Assembly (NCBI RefSeq): GCF_043641665.1
Contig: NC_092197.1
Coordinates: 20,162,857-20,226,856 of the forward strand
Source: Enoplosus armatus
Taxonomy: Eukaryota > Chordata > Actinopteri > Centrarchiformes > Enoplosidae
DNA: 64,000 bases
Direction of reading: 5' to 3'
Shown: piece by piece, positions 47,041-59,796 of the stretch
How positions within the stretch are numbered: the stretch's first letter is position 1
Layout: each line of letters starts with the position of its first letter
The notes under the pieces: generated by a model
The model's input: only the letters and a program-made list of their open reading frames with translations
Databases searched by the model: none
Told to the model about the DNA's origin: nothing
Program-made: the position numbers and the translations under genes

Positions 47041-47068
47041 ACCACCACCACCACCACCACCACCACCA
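47041..47068 (+). repeat. (CCA)n microsatellite before the first odf2 coding exon
   Basis: A C run followed by a CCA array ends about 24 bp before the acceptor of the first odf2 coding exon and may form part of its pyrimidine-rich tract. Confidence 0.85.
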
Positions 47069-47100
47069 TCATCACTACCACTGTTTCTTAGAGGAAAGCA

Positions 47101-50100
47101 ATGAGAACTCGGTCTAGTTCACCTCCAATTCATGTGCACGTCAACGACACCACGCCGGTCCATGTCCATGTGAAGAGCCAGGGGACGAGTCCTGGCAGGA
47201 CGCCTCAGGTTAGAGATTTACTTTCACGTATAATACAAGTGTTTTCAGTTGTTCTGTAGTGAGTGTGCAGCATAGAAAGGCCCGACAGACGCCAATGACA
47301 CGCTGCTGCACACACTGTGTTTCTAAAGGGGAAGGACAGAGGAAACATCCGTCCCACAGCCAAGGTCAAAACCCGGGTTCCGTGGATCCCGCCAGGAAAG
47401 GCCTCCGTACGGGACACTTCATATAAGTGGGAGGTAAGGCGCCTTGAAGGAACGTTACACCTGAACCCCCACCTTCTGGCATGTTTTTTTTTTTTTAAAA
47501 AGCTTCATGCAGTGTTACTAAGTAAGTGTCGCTTTGCACCGCTAGGGGCCAACGCACCGCCTTGAGATCGCACCGCCGCTCCCCGAACCAGAGCCGGAGC
47601 GCTCCCAGTCTGCGCTGCGACTGGCTGACCTGGCGTCAGAGGACGAGGAAGGGCTGCACGGACGGATCAGCCAGTACGAGAGGAAGATCGACAGCTTGCT
47701 GACCGAAGTCGGCTCTCTGAAGAACGAGGTCAGTTTCTCCTCTGTGTCCATGGTGAACGCCTTCCCTTATCACGTGCCTATTAGGATTAAAGCCATAAAC
47801 AGATTCTATTGTTATTATTATTATCCTCATATTTGTCTTTGTGTTGTCATTTTTATTTTTTCGAGCTTTTATTGATGCTTCATTGTTTGTGTGGAGGCAG
47901 ACGGTGACTCGAATGGACCCAAATCATTTTTGTTCAGATCATGATGATGATTATTAGCATAAAGTTACAAATAGCTGCATAATGTTTTGTTTTTGTGGTT
48001 ATTTTACACAAAGATGAGTTTACTAGCTGTATATTGTCTGGTGTGGCTCTTTAGGGATCTAAAGCCAGAGAAAAAGTGTGTATTTACGGGGGGGGGGGGC
48101 GGCTGTATAGGATCTAGTGTCTTTATGGAGGTGGACCCACACTAGGTCCTGAGAGGGAGGATATCCCAGCCTCTGCTGCATCAATTCTGACCATTTTTAA
48201 AAGAGTCTGTCTCATGTGTCCCCCCCCAGCTTTAAAGGCCCCATGTTGCAGAAAGTGAGATGGCCACGTCTTGTTTGATCATAAAGCAGCTCTGGGTGCT
48301 GTATAAATACTGGGAAAGCATCAAAACGCTCAGTCCACGGAGAAATGATGGATGACAGGTTTAGGATCCACCAGAAAGACTTGATATTTGAAGTCCGAGG
48401 TTTCTGCGACCGGAGTGACGCGTCGTTTGTGTGCCTGTCTGTCCACATGTCCACCTCCCCGCAGGTGGAGCTGCGGAAGAAGGAGCAGCTGCTGGAGCGC
48501 CAGTCGGAGCGGCTGAGCGTCTCCCAGCGGGTGATCACCGAGCAGGAGGAGGAGCTGGCCGAGGTGACCAAGGAGCTGGAGGAGACCGAGCGGGAGAACG
48601 CACGCCTGCGCCAGTCCATGGAGAAGATGCTGGAGGAGACCGACCACAGCAGGCAAATATGATACGCTTATGATACGACTTTACACCTGGGATACAGAGT
48701 AGAGCCACTCCTGTGTAAACCCTGTGTGTATGTGTGTGTGTTTGTCGTAGATCATATATTTCTGCCTCGTCCTCGCAGGTTAGACCGGGACAGCGTGCCG
48801 CAAGACAAAGACGCCCTGCTCAGGAAGCTGACGGAGGCCGAGGCGGACGGGACGGCGGCTGCCAGGCAAGTCTCGGCCCTGCGAGAATCCGTCTCCAAAC
48901 TGTGCGGCGCGAGCGGCAGTGTGAGTGTTAAATGGCCCGAACTCGCGTTGACGTTACATGAATGCCATTTGAATGATCGGCCCGAACCGGTTCTCACGAC
49001 TCTCTTTGGTTACCCCCCACCCACCCACCCACCCCATGTCTCCGTCCCTCTCGGCCTTGCTGTTTCGCCGGTGAAAGAGGCTGTCTGGCTCCGAGTCGTC
49101 GGCCCTGGCCCGTCAGAAGGAGCTGCTGCTGCAGAAGCTGGAGACATTCGAGGCCACAAACCGAACCCTGCGGCACCTTCTCAGAGAGCAGCACGGATCC
49201 AAGGTGCCGTGTGTTCCCTGCTCGTCTTCAAAAACACTGTTTAACATCTGTCAATATTGGGTTTTGGTCTTTCCTCTGTCCCTACCCGGGTAAACTGTCT
49301 GGAATATCATCATGTCAGATAAAACTTCAGCACACTACCATGGTAGAAATGGTAGAACTGGTAGAACAATGCCTCTTGACAGTTGAACAATATGCAGTCA
49401 ATGTTTATTCGGCAGAGGGACTTCACTTTCCTGTGTGTTGGTGGACTGTTTGTGAGCAGGTGGAGTCAACCCGCCTGTCAGAGCAGAAGGACACATTACT
49501 CAAGAGACTGGCGGACACAGAGGCAGAAAATGCAGTGAGTTTCATACAAGCCTACTGAATCTGCTCTACACCTACCGTACGTTTCTCCCATGTGTGGTGT
49601 AAAGCTTGCCCCCGCTTTTCCTTTCGCAGCGCCTTGTGGTGAGGCTTCAAGAGAAAGACAGGGAGGTGACTCAACTCTCCCGACTTTTAGATGCCGAAAA
49701 GGTAAGCAGGGATCCGAAACTAAGCTTCAGATATCGTTACTGTGGCGTTTCATTCGTACGCCAAAAGCAGAACACGCATTCGTCTCTAATGTGGATTCTG
49801 CTGCGTTTTGGGAATGCAGGACAACACCAAGAGCACAGCCGATTTGTCCAAGAGTCTGGAGTCAACGAGAGCTCATCTACAAGGACAGCTCCGCAGCAAA
49901 GAAGCCGAGAAGAACCGGCTTACCGTGCAGATAAAGGTCTGTCGTGGTCACCATCTGTGCAAATGGAAATTGGGGAAAAAAGGCACAAACAGTTAGCCCA
50001 GCTGCAATCCTTGGTTCTGTCCCTTTCCCCACTTTGGTCCAGAACCTGGAGCGAGCAGCCAACCAGCAGAAGGCGGAGATGGAGCGCCTGACGGAGCGCC

Positions 50101-53100
50101 TGGCGAGGCTGAGGCGGCAGGCCAGCGAGGACCGGGAGGCTCTGAAACAAGCCACGCGGGCCCAGAAACAGCGAGCCGAGCGCAGCGAGGGCACCGCGGG
50201 CCAGCTGAGCGTCCAGCTGCTGGACACGGTACGGTCACGGGGCCAACGTGCTCACTAGGTGCTTTTGCCAATTATTAGATGGCTGGCCATGTGTCAAAGA
50301 AACACTCAGTCACCACTGGACCCATCTTTTATCCCTGTAACTGAATCAGGCGACAGCGTTCAGCAACAATTTCTTTTGAACAGGAGAGGCAGGTGGCTGA
50401 TGCGCTGTCGGCAGCCGAGACCTGGCAAAGTCGCCACGCCCAAGAGGCGAAGGACAAGAGCAAACTGGAGATTGAACTGTCGCTGCTGAACAGGTAACTG
50501 CAGCTCTGTCGCCACAGACGAGTACAAGACGATAATCAGACACTGTTGGAACTACAGATTTGGTAGCGATTGGTTTTATATATCATCATAAAAACCATTT
50601 CCATTGGCTTTTTGTGAGGTTTTCAGCAGCGCTGCAAAGTCACAGTTAAGACTGACGACCCGTTCAAATACGACATGCTTAACTTATCTTCTAAATAAGA
50701 TTATAAAAACTCATAACTGGACAAATTCAATTTAATTGATTATAAAGCAGGTCTAGGTGCTGCTATAAATATTGTGAAAGGATCACAACACAGAAATGAA
50801 ACACAGCCCGTGTTCAGAAACTGCGCCTTTAAACGAGCTGTCAGGACTTCCTGTAAGGTTGTGATGTCACTAACTATACAGTCAGCCACGCCCCCACCCA
50901 GCAGGTCATCTGCTCCAATCACAGCACCACCCACCAAGTACAGGGACGCTCATCCACCCGCTCAGTCTGTCTAAGTTAGTGGAGCGCTTGGAAAATGCCC
51001 CTGCAAGCGGCCCATGGTGGGAGGCGGAATTTCGGCGATGTCGGGTGCAACCGGACGACCCCCTTGTCAGACCTCCATAGAGTAATCCATCGAGCAAAGC
51101 GCTTCTAATAATGCCTGAAGCGTCCCATTGTCGTGAAATATATACTGGCTGCAACTTCTTTTTGCAATGCGATGAGCATATTTTCTCTTAAGAATACGTA
51201 ACGCGGTTGAAAAGTTGCCCCGTGTTGTGATGCAGCCACGCGGCGGAGCTGACGGAGCAGCTGCGGAGCGCGGAAGATAAAAGCAGGGTTGAGAGGGAGG
51301 CCCTGCTGGATCACCTGCACGGGCTGACCGCAGAGATCACTGCCGCCAAACTGGAGAACCAGTCCCTCAAGGTGAGACACACCCAGCGCTCCGCTTTACA
51401 GGGAGGGCATGTTTATTGAACCTGTCCTTTCTTACACCGGCTCATATTACATTAGAGGGGTGGGCTGTCCTGTTAATTTAATGACTGAAGCCGTGTGTTC
51501 CTGTCAGGCTGCAGCGTCTGCGGTGGAGGAGAGGCTGGCCTTGTCTCAGTCGGAGCTCCAGCAGGTCAAAGCTTCTACCAAGCAGTACGAAAGCCTGCTG
51601 GACAGCTATAAGATCCAGGTATGTGACGCATACTGCACCACTGGGTTGTGATAACACAGCAGGTTACAGTCCCACGGACTAGTCTGAACCCAGTTCTTTT
51701 TTTTCCCCCCTGCCGGACAGGTCGGAAAAACCCGGGCCGAGGCGGATGAGTACGGTGCTCAGCTGGCTCAGGCGGAGCGGAGGGCCCAGGCGGCGCGCGG
51801 GGAGCTGGAGCAGGAGATAGAGGAGGTGCGCGGGGAGCTGCTGGGGCGGCTGGCCGAGCTGGAGCCCCTCCCCGAAGCCTTGCGGCGCTGCGAGCTCCAG
51901 CTGCGGGAGGCCCAGGACAGGGAGCGCGGCCAGGAGAGGCGCAGCGTGGAGCTCGGCGCCACCCTGACTGACCTCCGCATGAAGGTCGCGCCTCAAATTA
52001 GCATAAATAATGATCTCAATTCCAAGTCAAAGTGCTCATTTGAAAATGAGTCTTATGCTTATTAGTTTTAGCACTAACTCTTAAGTAGGAACCCAGATAT
52101 TGACTGGATGCACAGTCCAAGCACCTCTGATAAAAGGACTTGCGTTGTGTTAGGTGGAGACCCAGGGCAGCCAAATGGAGCTTCTAAGACAGAAGAACAA
52201 GGCACTGCTGGAGGAGAAGAGACAGCTTCAGCAGCGAGTGGAGAGTTTGGAAAGGTCAGGTCTTTGCCGTCTTGCCACACACGTCTTTCCCTCTGCGCCA
52301 TCTTTCGTTTTAACCACCAGCGAATGTTCCTTCCTCCTTTGAGGGCCGTTATTCAGTTGTCCAAATGAGCCCTGAATGCCAAAGCTACGCACTACTACAT
52401 ACACCCCATGATGTCACTTCTCAAATGTGTGTCGACAGCGCAGCTCGTAAAAAAAAAAAAAAAAAAGCGAAACCATCTCGATGATGCGAGTCGGCGCGCC
52501 GGTCAGCTGTTCGTTCTAACCGGTGCGTTGTTGTTGTTGTTGTCGCCTCGCAGAAAGCTGGAGGAGGCCGGCAGCCAGAACGGCGACCTGCTGGCCGTCA
52601 TTGCCAAGCGGGAGGACACCATCCGCGGCAATCAGCTCCGCCTGGAGGAAAAAACGAGGGAGTGCTCCCTGCTGAGCCGAAAGCTGGAGGAGTCTCTGGA
52701 CGATGCGCACCAGCAGGTCTGAAACCAGTCAAACAGCTGTTGAACGCTGGGTCCTACAAAGCGTGTGACACCCAGCGGCTTCTGCACCTACTGTTGCCCA
52801 TTAATCAAGTCCAATGTGTCATATTCACCTCCAGATGTCGGAGACCAGAGAGCGTGCTGCCACCAAAGAACACTCCACCCAGTCCAAGATGCTGGACCTA
52901 GAGACCCAACTGAGCAGGACTACCTCAGAGATCAACCAGCTGCGACGCAGCAAAGAGGAGGTAAAGGCCGTGCCAGTGTCCCTACTGGACACTTTATCTG
53001 GACACTTTACTTTATTCTGGTCACTGCACTGCACTGTTGTTATTTATCTATCTTATTTTTATTTTTATTCTTATTGTTATTTTAGCTTTTATATTCTACT

Positions 53101-53437
53101 TATTTGTTATCAAAACAATAGCACCTTCAGACCACAGCAAATTCCTTGTAATGTATGTTACTTGGCAATAAACAGTTTCTGATTCTGATTCTGATTCTGA
53201 TAGAAATTTGCATGCAGCCGTGTTAAGCAGGTCTTTAAGGTGTGTGTGTGTGTTTGTGATGCCCAGGTGGAGCGGCGGTACCAGAGCCGACTGCAGGACG
53301 TGAAGGATCGCCTGGAGCAGTCGGACAGTACCAACCGAAGCCTGCAGAACTACGTCCAGTTCCTCAAAGCCTCCTATGCCAACGTGTTCGGAGACGTGGC
53401 CCTCAGCAGCTCACTGCGTGCCCCCTCGCCCATCTGA
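47101..53437 (+). CDS. odf2: odf2, outer dense fiber protein 2 (cenexin-type)
   Basis: Coiled-coil protein of the mother-centriole distal and subdistal appendages and of sperm-tail outer dense fibres, needed for primary cilium assembly. Coding exons are 47101-47208, 47329-47433, 47546-47728, 48465-48652, 48779-48920, 49078-49203, 49460-49534, 49630-49701, 49820-49936, 50043-50228, 50384-50493, 51236-51371, 51508-51618, 51721-51984, 52154-52254, 52554-52716, 52835-52960 and 53267-53437. They join in frame to 827 aa, close to mammalian lengths. The start MRTRSSSPPIHVHV with TPVHVHVK is the cenexin N-terminus rather than the alternative sperm-type start. Next come KVKTRVPWIPPGKAS and a long heptad-rich coiled coil, including RQKELLLQKLETFE and AVIAKREDTI. 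The tail is RSLQNYVQFLKASYANVFGD, the conserved end of the ODF2 family, before stop at APSPI. The exon ending 48652 uses a GC donor (AG|GCAAAT); the exon ending 51984 has a weak GTCGCG donor. Confidence 0.95.
48232..48345 (-). repeat. GGTCCC-type MITE, copy 6 (fragment, reverse)
   Basis: The fragment begins TTTAAAGGCCCCATGTTGCA and contains 'aaagcagctctgggtgctgt', matching the start of copy 1 at 9712. It is truncated after about 115 bp, in an odf2 intron. Confidence 0.7.
50738..50998 (-). repeat. GGTCCC-type MITE, copy 7 (reverse)
   Basis: The blocks 'gcgcctttaaacgagctgtc', 'aaggttgtgatgtcac' and 'agcaccacccaccaagtaca' match copy 1 (9712-10025) in the same orientation. The outer left terminus is lost. 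It lies in an odf2 intron. Confidence 0.72.
53030..53201 (+). repeat. Retroposon 3' tail with (GATTCT)n
   Basis: 'gcaataaacagtttctgatt' followed by repeats of CTGATT resembles the tail inserted in the LINE at about 32920-32968 ('caataaagtatttctgattc'). This is a common 3' end of fish LINE/SINE elements. It lies in the last odf2 intron. Confidence 0.6.
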
Positions 53438-53636
53438 GGTGTGACCTTGTATGCACACGTGCCACAACAGTACTTGTTACTTATAGATCCGCTAAGAAGG
53501 GCGTCGGAGACCGCCTCGGTCAGTGGTCTGGTTGCTTGTTTTTCACACCACTTCGAGCCGGTTGGGTGAAGGGCCGCAGTATATGTATTGGCTGGTAGTA
53601 GAATGTAAAGATTCATTTAGAACTTGATTGGTAGAC

Positions 53637-53642
53637 AATAAA
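53637..53642 (+). terminator. odf2 poly(A) signal
   Basis: AATAAA 200 bp after the odf2 stop codon, in the context AGACAATAAAATATG. It is the first and best-placed signal for the gene. Confidence 0.7.
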
Positions 53643-55060
53643 ATATGTATTTTTATTAAAAGAGTGTAATCGTAAAGCTCTCACTTTACCTACTATTTTA
53701 CCAGATGCTTAAATCCCCTTTATGCACAGAGAGTATAGAGAACTACAGAGAGGAGACGAGTTCTTCGCAACAAATTATGACACTGACATGTTTTATATTT
53801 GTTTTTCCTCATCCGAATCGAGGGTCTAAGGACGGAGGGTGTTGTAGCCTGTGCAGACCGCCATGCGTGTATCCAGTCTTTACAAAAGCTACTGTTTCCC
53901 ACCGATTAGTGTTGATGGCGTCTTGGAGCTTTTCAAGGTTTGAATGTTTGTTTTTTTTTTTGTTTGTTTTTTTTGATTTTACATGCCAAAAAAACAAAAA
54001 CGATGGAAATTGCTCATTTTCTTTATCCAGACTGCACAATGTTGTAGTCACGACAACAGCCTACGTGCTGCATTTGAACTGCTATATATCAAAACAATTG
54101 ATTTTGTTTGATTTTTACATTTATACAACTCGGCATCTTGCGCTTAAATGTATCTATGCTCTTTGATTTTTATGGAGCTGAAAACATCGGTGCTATTGCT
54201 GTCCCACGGCTGGTGCCACGGCGGTGCGTGTCAAAAAAGTTATCTGGGGTTTTTATGGTTTCACATTGTTGGTTTTTTGGTTTTTTTTTCAGAACTGTTT
54301 CATAGAGTGTATTTAAACAAGGGAATAATTTATATCCACGATAACTTTAAAGCGGCAATAAAAACAACAAAACGAGATTGGCGGTGTGCGTGCCCTTTTT
54401 TCCTCAGTCCTCATCTCGCCTCAGCTTCTCCCCCTCAATCGCGGCAGTGCGTCTCCGTTGTTGAAATTCACAAAGTATGCACAATATAGCGGTGTGATCG
54501 CATCAACCAAAATGTAACGGCTCGTGGACAGAGGATCTCTTGTCTGAGAAGTCCTTGTGGTAGTCAGCTGATGGAGAGGCTGCTTAAGGAATTCTGATGG
54601 TCATGGAACGATTATGTAAAGGAAATGAAATGCTTTTTTTTTCCCACAATTGAACACAGACTTCCTCTCAGTGTTGATAACTGATAGTCATACTGGTAAA
54701 GCTACAGTGCAATCTGTATCGAGAATATAGCCAGAGCCTGCAGGGGTGGGAGCACGATGTCCTGCACTCAGTATATCATGCTTGACTAGCAATGTGCATG
54801 AGTCTGTCTGTGCTTTATCTTCTATTTGTCTTACAGTGTGTATTCTGTAACACTCTCTACGCTTAAATCTAGAAAAAAATTGTAAAAATGTAAATGTTTG
54901 TGCCACAACCTCTGTTACTGCTAAACATGTCAAGAATGTGATAACCAGGGTACAGTGAGCTGGAGGAACACATGTTTTTGTGTCGAGAACACTTTCGGCT
55001 ACTTCCGGCATTCGTCGGTTCTTTTCGTACAGCTGCAGAAAAAAATACGTCACATTTGTT
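53643..55060. other. Intergenic between odf2 and sptan1
   Basis: AT-rich sequence with a further AATAAA near 54356, so a longer odf2 3' UTR is possible. GLE1, which separates these genes in human, is not seen; no spliceable reading frame of note is present. Confidence 0.45.
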
Positions 55061-55069
55061 GGTGGAAGA

Positions 55070-55180
55070 AAAAAAAAAAACACAGCCATCCCAAAGAGCA
55101 GCCTCTCATCACCCTTCGTCGTCGAGTCGCCTGGACAGCCAGTAACGCCACTTCGTAAGCTCTTTGGAGAACAGACCGAG
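55070..55180 (+). promoter_or_regulatory. Probable sptan1 promoter and untranslated exon 1
   Basis: A moderately GC-rich segment ends GACCGAG|GTATGG, a usable donor, about 6.5 kb before the first certain coding exon. Vertebrate SPTAN1 has a non-coding first exon, so this is the natural candidate. No TATA box is evident. Confidence 0.42.
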
Positions 55181-56166
55181 GTATGGAAAAATGCTTTTTT
55201 TTTCTTTGAGTTGGGCATTTTTTAAACTAATTCATTGCGCAATGTATTGCAAGGCCGTGCTTTCCTACTTGCTGTTAATTCAATTTGTGTTCCCTGGCTG
55301 CTACGGACTCGCTAGCTCGGAGGCTAACGTTAGCTAGCTAGCTAGCTGCAAGCATTCCTTTTGTTGAATGATATTTACCGTACTGTTGGGGAAAAAAATA
55401 ACGCCAAGGCAAGGCAAGGCTTTCCAGTGTGCCTCTAAGATAGAGCAACCTGAGGGTTGCCTACATATTATCGAAATGTTAACATAAGTCACCCTACCAA
55501 ATGACATTAGCGTGCACTGGCACCCGTCCACCTACGTTTTATTCAAAACAAAATGGTTCATTTAAACAGTCAGAAGTCGACATGTGTTACGTTAACGTCA
55601 GCTAACTATTATGTTTTCCCTCCATGAAAGTGTTATAATACTGCTCGTTTAGCTAGAAACATTCACGTTAGCGAAAATTCAATAAAGCAGGGGTTTGTCT
55701 CGAGCTGCGAGCTGCTGTCTGCTGGCTAGCCCGCTAATTCACAATGTAACTTTGCAGTAACCAAATCCCATTCACCAATATTCATCGCCATAGGGCTTCC
55801 CTCGCAATTTGTGCATTATGTGGTTTCAGGCAATGAACGACATGCCACTATATGAAGGCGAGGCAAGGTTATGTCGGTGGCCGATGAGCTTGTCGGCCAT
55901 AGCTGAAAAGGGGAGCCGCCCAGTGCAAGCTGAATACCACAGGACATATGGCCCCAGCTGTCATTCCTCTTATTACCTTGCATTTATTTAAACGCGGGCA
56001 GTGTCCCGGTTAATAATTTACATGTGTCCCCCGCGCATGACCAATTTGTGATACAGTTTACTGTCCGTGGCCATCGTTACGTGATTTTTTTTAAGGAGTG
56101 GACCGAGGCTATGAAAAGACGCCGGTATTTCCAGCAGAGCATGACGGAACATCGTTTGCATAAAGA

Positions 56167-56193
56167 TATGTGTGTGTGTGTGTGTGTGTGTGT
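56167..56193 (+). repeat. (GT)n microsatellite
   Basis: A GT array of about 26 bp in sptan1 intron 1. Confidence 0.85.
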
Positions 56194-57686
56194 GGTTTTT
56201 CTTAAATACGGCTGGGGACAGTAAAAAACAAACAAACGAAAAAACAGCTGGACGTGTGGCGACACGAAGGTGCTATCTCACACTACTTACTTTACTGTCC
56301 AGGCTTTGTCAGTGTGGTGCCAAGTTCTTCACATACCAACTGCCCCTCTGCTCAGATTGGAATCTGCACTATAAAGTCTACAAGATAGTGACTAAGCACC
56401 ATGGCAACTGCTGTATTAGTTGGCTTAAGAATAGTTATTCACATGGTGGTCATACAATTTTGCTTTAGAAAGTAACAAAACATTTGAAAAGGTGTGCTGT
56501 GTATGACTTACATTATATGTTATTTTGCTGTTACAGTGACCTCAACTGCAGGGAAGCTCCCTGTCAGCCAGATGTAAAATGGCAGAAATAGGAAATAATA
56601 GAGAATTATCAACCCAGGCATTCATTAGTGAGCCTTTTCTAAGCTCAGCCAGGTAGAAGCCAACGTGCTGCTCCGAGTCCTGGACGGTATAAGTAAGCAC
56701 TGCTGCAGCCTTGCCTAATGTTGCTGTGATACAGAAACATGGACGCAAAACAGGGCCAGCTCTTTGAGCTGTACCGCCCCGAAATACTTGCCAGATATTC
56801 CCATGGCAAATTTAATGTCCCTCTACGCTGCCTCCATTTTAATTGGATTGTATTACGTATGATTATTTAGAAATGTTTGGCTCCGAGCAACGTAACTTCT
56901 TTTTCTTCTCTTCAAAGGAACAAGTGCGTATGCAGGCCTAGTTACAGCTGGGTGCACTGTAACATGGCTGTTGACCACGTATTTTTATTGTTATTGTACC
57001 TTTTTTCAATGAATATTAAGTTATTTGGCTGAATAGCTGGACTACGGAAACAGGAAATGTACATCAGTTAGCTGCGCAAAGTACACCTGTCACAACTTTT
57101 AGTACAATCCATTACACGTGTGGTAATGGTGTTGGAAGGCCATCCAAGGAGGGTGGGGTCGGTTGTTTCTGCATCATCAGCACTGCAGTCATTTATATAT
57201 ATCACCCTCTTTGTTTTGCTGTCGAGCAATATTGATAACTTAGTGCATTTGAACACAGCTTTATAGATTTGGCCTGTGCTACAGGGAATTAAAACCTACA
57301 TATTTCAATTCTCCAAACTCCCTCTCCACCTGTACAGCCTACAAAAAAAAATTTTTTTCCATTGTAACTGTAGGGTGACCATGACCCAAATAGAAAATAG
57401 GCCTCCCTGTCTCTCGGGCTGTCAGGTTTGGTGTTGGGCCTGCAGCCTGGCAACTCATTGTCATTCTACTGCTGGCATGAACCACTTTCCAGACATTTTG
57501 AGACTCTGTTTGCACGAAAGACTCAGGGTGTTTCTGTCTCAAAAAGTGATTCTTGATGGCATTGACTGCTGAAACATTATCGTGAACTTCAAACATAATG
57601 CTTCCTGTGAAAGCATCTCCTTCTTCTAACCACTCGCTGCTGATTGCTTCTTACTGACCGTGCGATTGATGTTATGCCCCACACAG

Positions 57687-57725
57687 ATTAGCAACATGTC
57701 GACCTTAACTAAACCCAAACTCAAG
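57687..57725 (+). other. Candidate alternative first coding exon of sptan1
   Basis: A 39-nt segment is flanked by a CACACAG acceptor and an AAG|GTAACA donor. It contains an ATG opening the frame MSTLTKPKLK. The frame ends in phase 0 and would join in frame to the next exon at 61730, which begins AAA ATG, giving an 11-residue basic extension before the usual start. The acceptor has a poor pyrimidine tract, so splicing is uncertain. Confidence 0.3.
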
Positions 57726-59796
57726 GTAACAGCCGCATTTGTCTCACTGCGTGCCTCTGTGTGTTTGTGTGTGTCCCTGTGTGTCTTTTTTTTTTAGTTT
57801 GTGTAGGAAAGAAGATTCGAGAAAGTGTAGGGCAGTGGTGATTTTGTTTTGCTGAGTAAAGGGATGGGAGAGAGCTGGAGGGAGGGGGCAGGCAGGAGGT
57901 ACAGAGCAGAGAGAGAGCGAGAGAGACGCATGGGCTGGGCTACATCTTGGCTTGCTCTTTTGTACAACGTAGTCACTGCAGGTGCAATGCGTCTGTCTGT
58001 GTCGCGGAGTAGATGAGACTTTGCTTCCTCGATCACTGTCAAGACCGTTAAGGGGTGCACTACGGACGTACATGCCGCTGCACATTATGATTTCGCCTCA
58101 GATGTAGCCTTCCGATCAGCCAAGACACAAGGAAACCTGAGGATCCAGACTAGAACAAGCTGATGTGTGTATCATTTTTGTTTTACTTTCATCCTGTCAA
58201 ACTGTCTACGCAGATCTGTGTGTTTTTAATTTCAATTTTAATGTCACGAGGTTTTGGTAAGTGGCTGGTGATCTGAATTGCGCATGCGTTTCCCTGTGTT
58301 TCTGGTGGCCTTGGTTTATTTGGTGTGATGTTGGTTCTTTGCATGAAAATGTAGTGTGATCTTATCTTTTTTTTAGAATAAAATAGACTATGTTTTATGC
58401 ATTTCAAAGCCTGACACAGTGTTCAGCCCCTCAGAACACATTGAGATTGGTTTGCATACAAGTTACTAGCCTAACAGCAGTAGAAAGGCTAGCTTAACTG
58501 ACTGGACAGGAGCTTCTGTCGGCCTTTTGCAGGCCAAGACTCAGCAAATATTAATACAGCTGCGTTTGCCAGGGCTACTGCTCTCTTAGTGCTGTGATGT
58601 AGAACAATTTCAGATATGGATTTTATATTTAACACTTGCAATTGGTTTGCTAAAGGCTACAAACTTCCTAAACGATTGCTGACTAACTGCGGTTGCTTCA
58701 AACTCCCAGTTTAGCTAATTGGCAGTAACTGTGAATTTATACATCATGTATTAGCCGTTACGACTTCAGACTTACTTCAGATGCGTCTGCTTCGATAAAC
58801 TCTGCCTGCCTGGCCTTGCTGTAAGAATGACAGTCAGTGTCCAAAGTTCAGTTTGAGGAAAAGGAGAAGACGTGTTGTTGCTGTTACATCATCGTCTTCA
58901 TCCCAGTCTCATGAGAGCTCTCCCTTTTCCTGCAAATTCCTTTTAGCTTCCGTCCTCCCAGTATGGCGTCAGTATGACCCCTATTCATAACAGATGGTCC
59001 ACCATAGTAACTGGGAGTTGCTAAGTGAATGACTTCATTTGAATCAAGAATTTTATATTCCAGTTGCTCGAGTTCCCCAAGTAATTGTTTCAGCCCGACA
59101 GCTTTTGTTGCCAGGTTAGCGCAGGGCGTGCTAATATCCTTCCATATAGAATAAAGGATATTTCTCCTGTATCATTACCAAACAGAGAAAGGTGGCAATA
59201 GTGACAGTAACTTTGCGTTTTCTGTTTCTGTGCCTGTAAAAGTGAATAATTGGACTTAGGAAGGGTGACGATTTTAAGAGAGTCACATGGCAGCGGGGCT
59301 TAGATGGAGGTTCCCACCCAGCATTACATTTTCAATATGCCCGTAAGGATTGGAAGAAGAGGAAGTAAGGCTTAAATGACTACAGCCATCAGTGGAATAG
59401 AAACTGACAGCACTGCTGGCTGATATCAGTGTGTGGGTGTTAGCTAGAGAGAGAGAGCGCAGAAAACAGAGGCAGCAGTGAGGTGAAGAGAGGGAAAGCT
59501 GTTATCTACTGATACAAGATGGGAGGAAGCGCTATCAGCAGTTGCACGGCTGTGTTTAGGGGCGTCGGGGAGCTGTTAGCGGCCCCGCTCCGACTCTCAA
59601 TTTGTCTCATTTTTCAGATATATTCAATTTAAATCATTCAATTCCATTCTGATTTACTATCAGACTTTGTATTGAAACGAATATGTATTTGGCCCTGTTA
59701 GCCCTCAGCTCATAAATTAAACTAGTCCTCTTAAAAGACTTATCATTTTTACATTGAGTTGATAGGATGTAAAACATTTACTGTGTCATTGCAATT

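Noticed and set aside
53705..54166. 153-codon ORF downstream of odf2 as a possible separate gene
   Set aside because: AT-rich, no motif, no splice sites, and lies where an extended odf2 3' UTR would be expected.
53438..55180. A missed GLE1 gene between odf2 and sptan1
   Set aside because: The gap is only about 1.7 kb and contains no spliceable frames resembling GLE1 on either strand.
54688..55218. 176-codon minus-strand ORF near the sptan1 promoter
   Set aside because: Low-complexity translation through A/T runs, no motif, and it overlaps the likely sptan1 exon 1 on the opposite strand.
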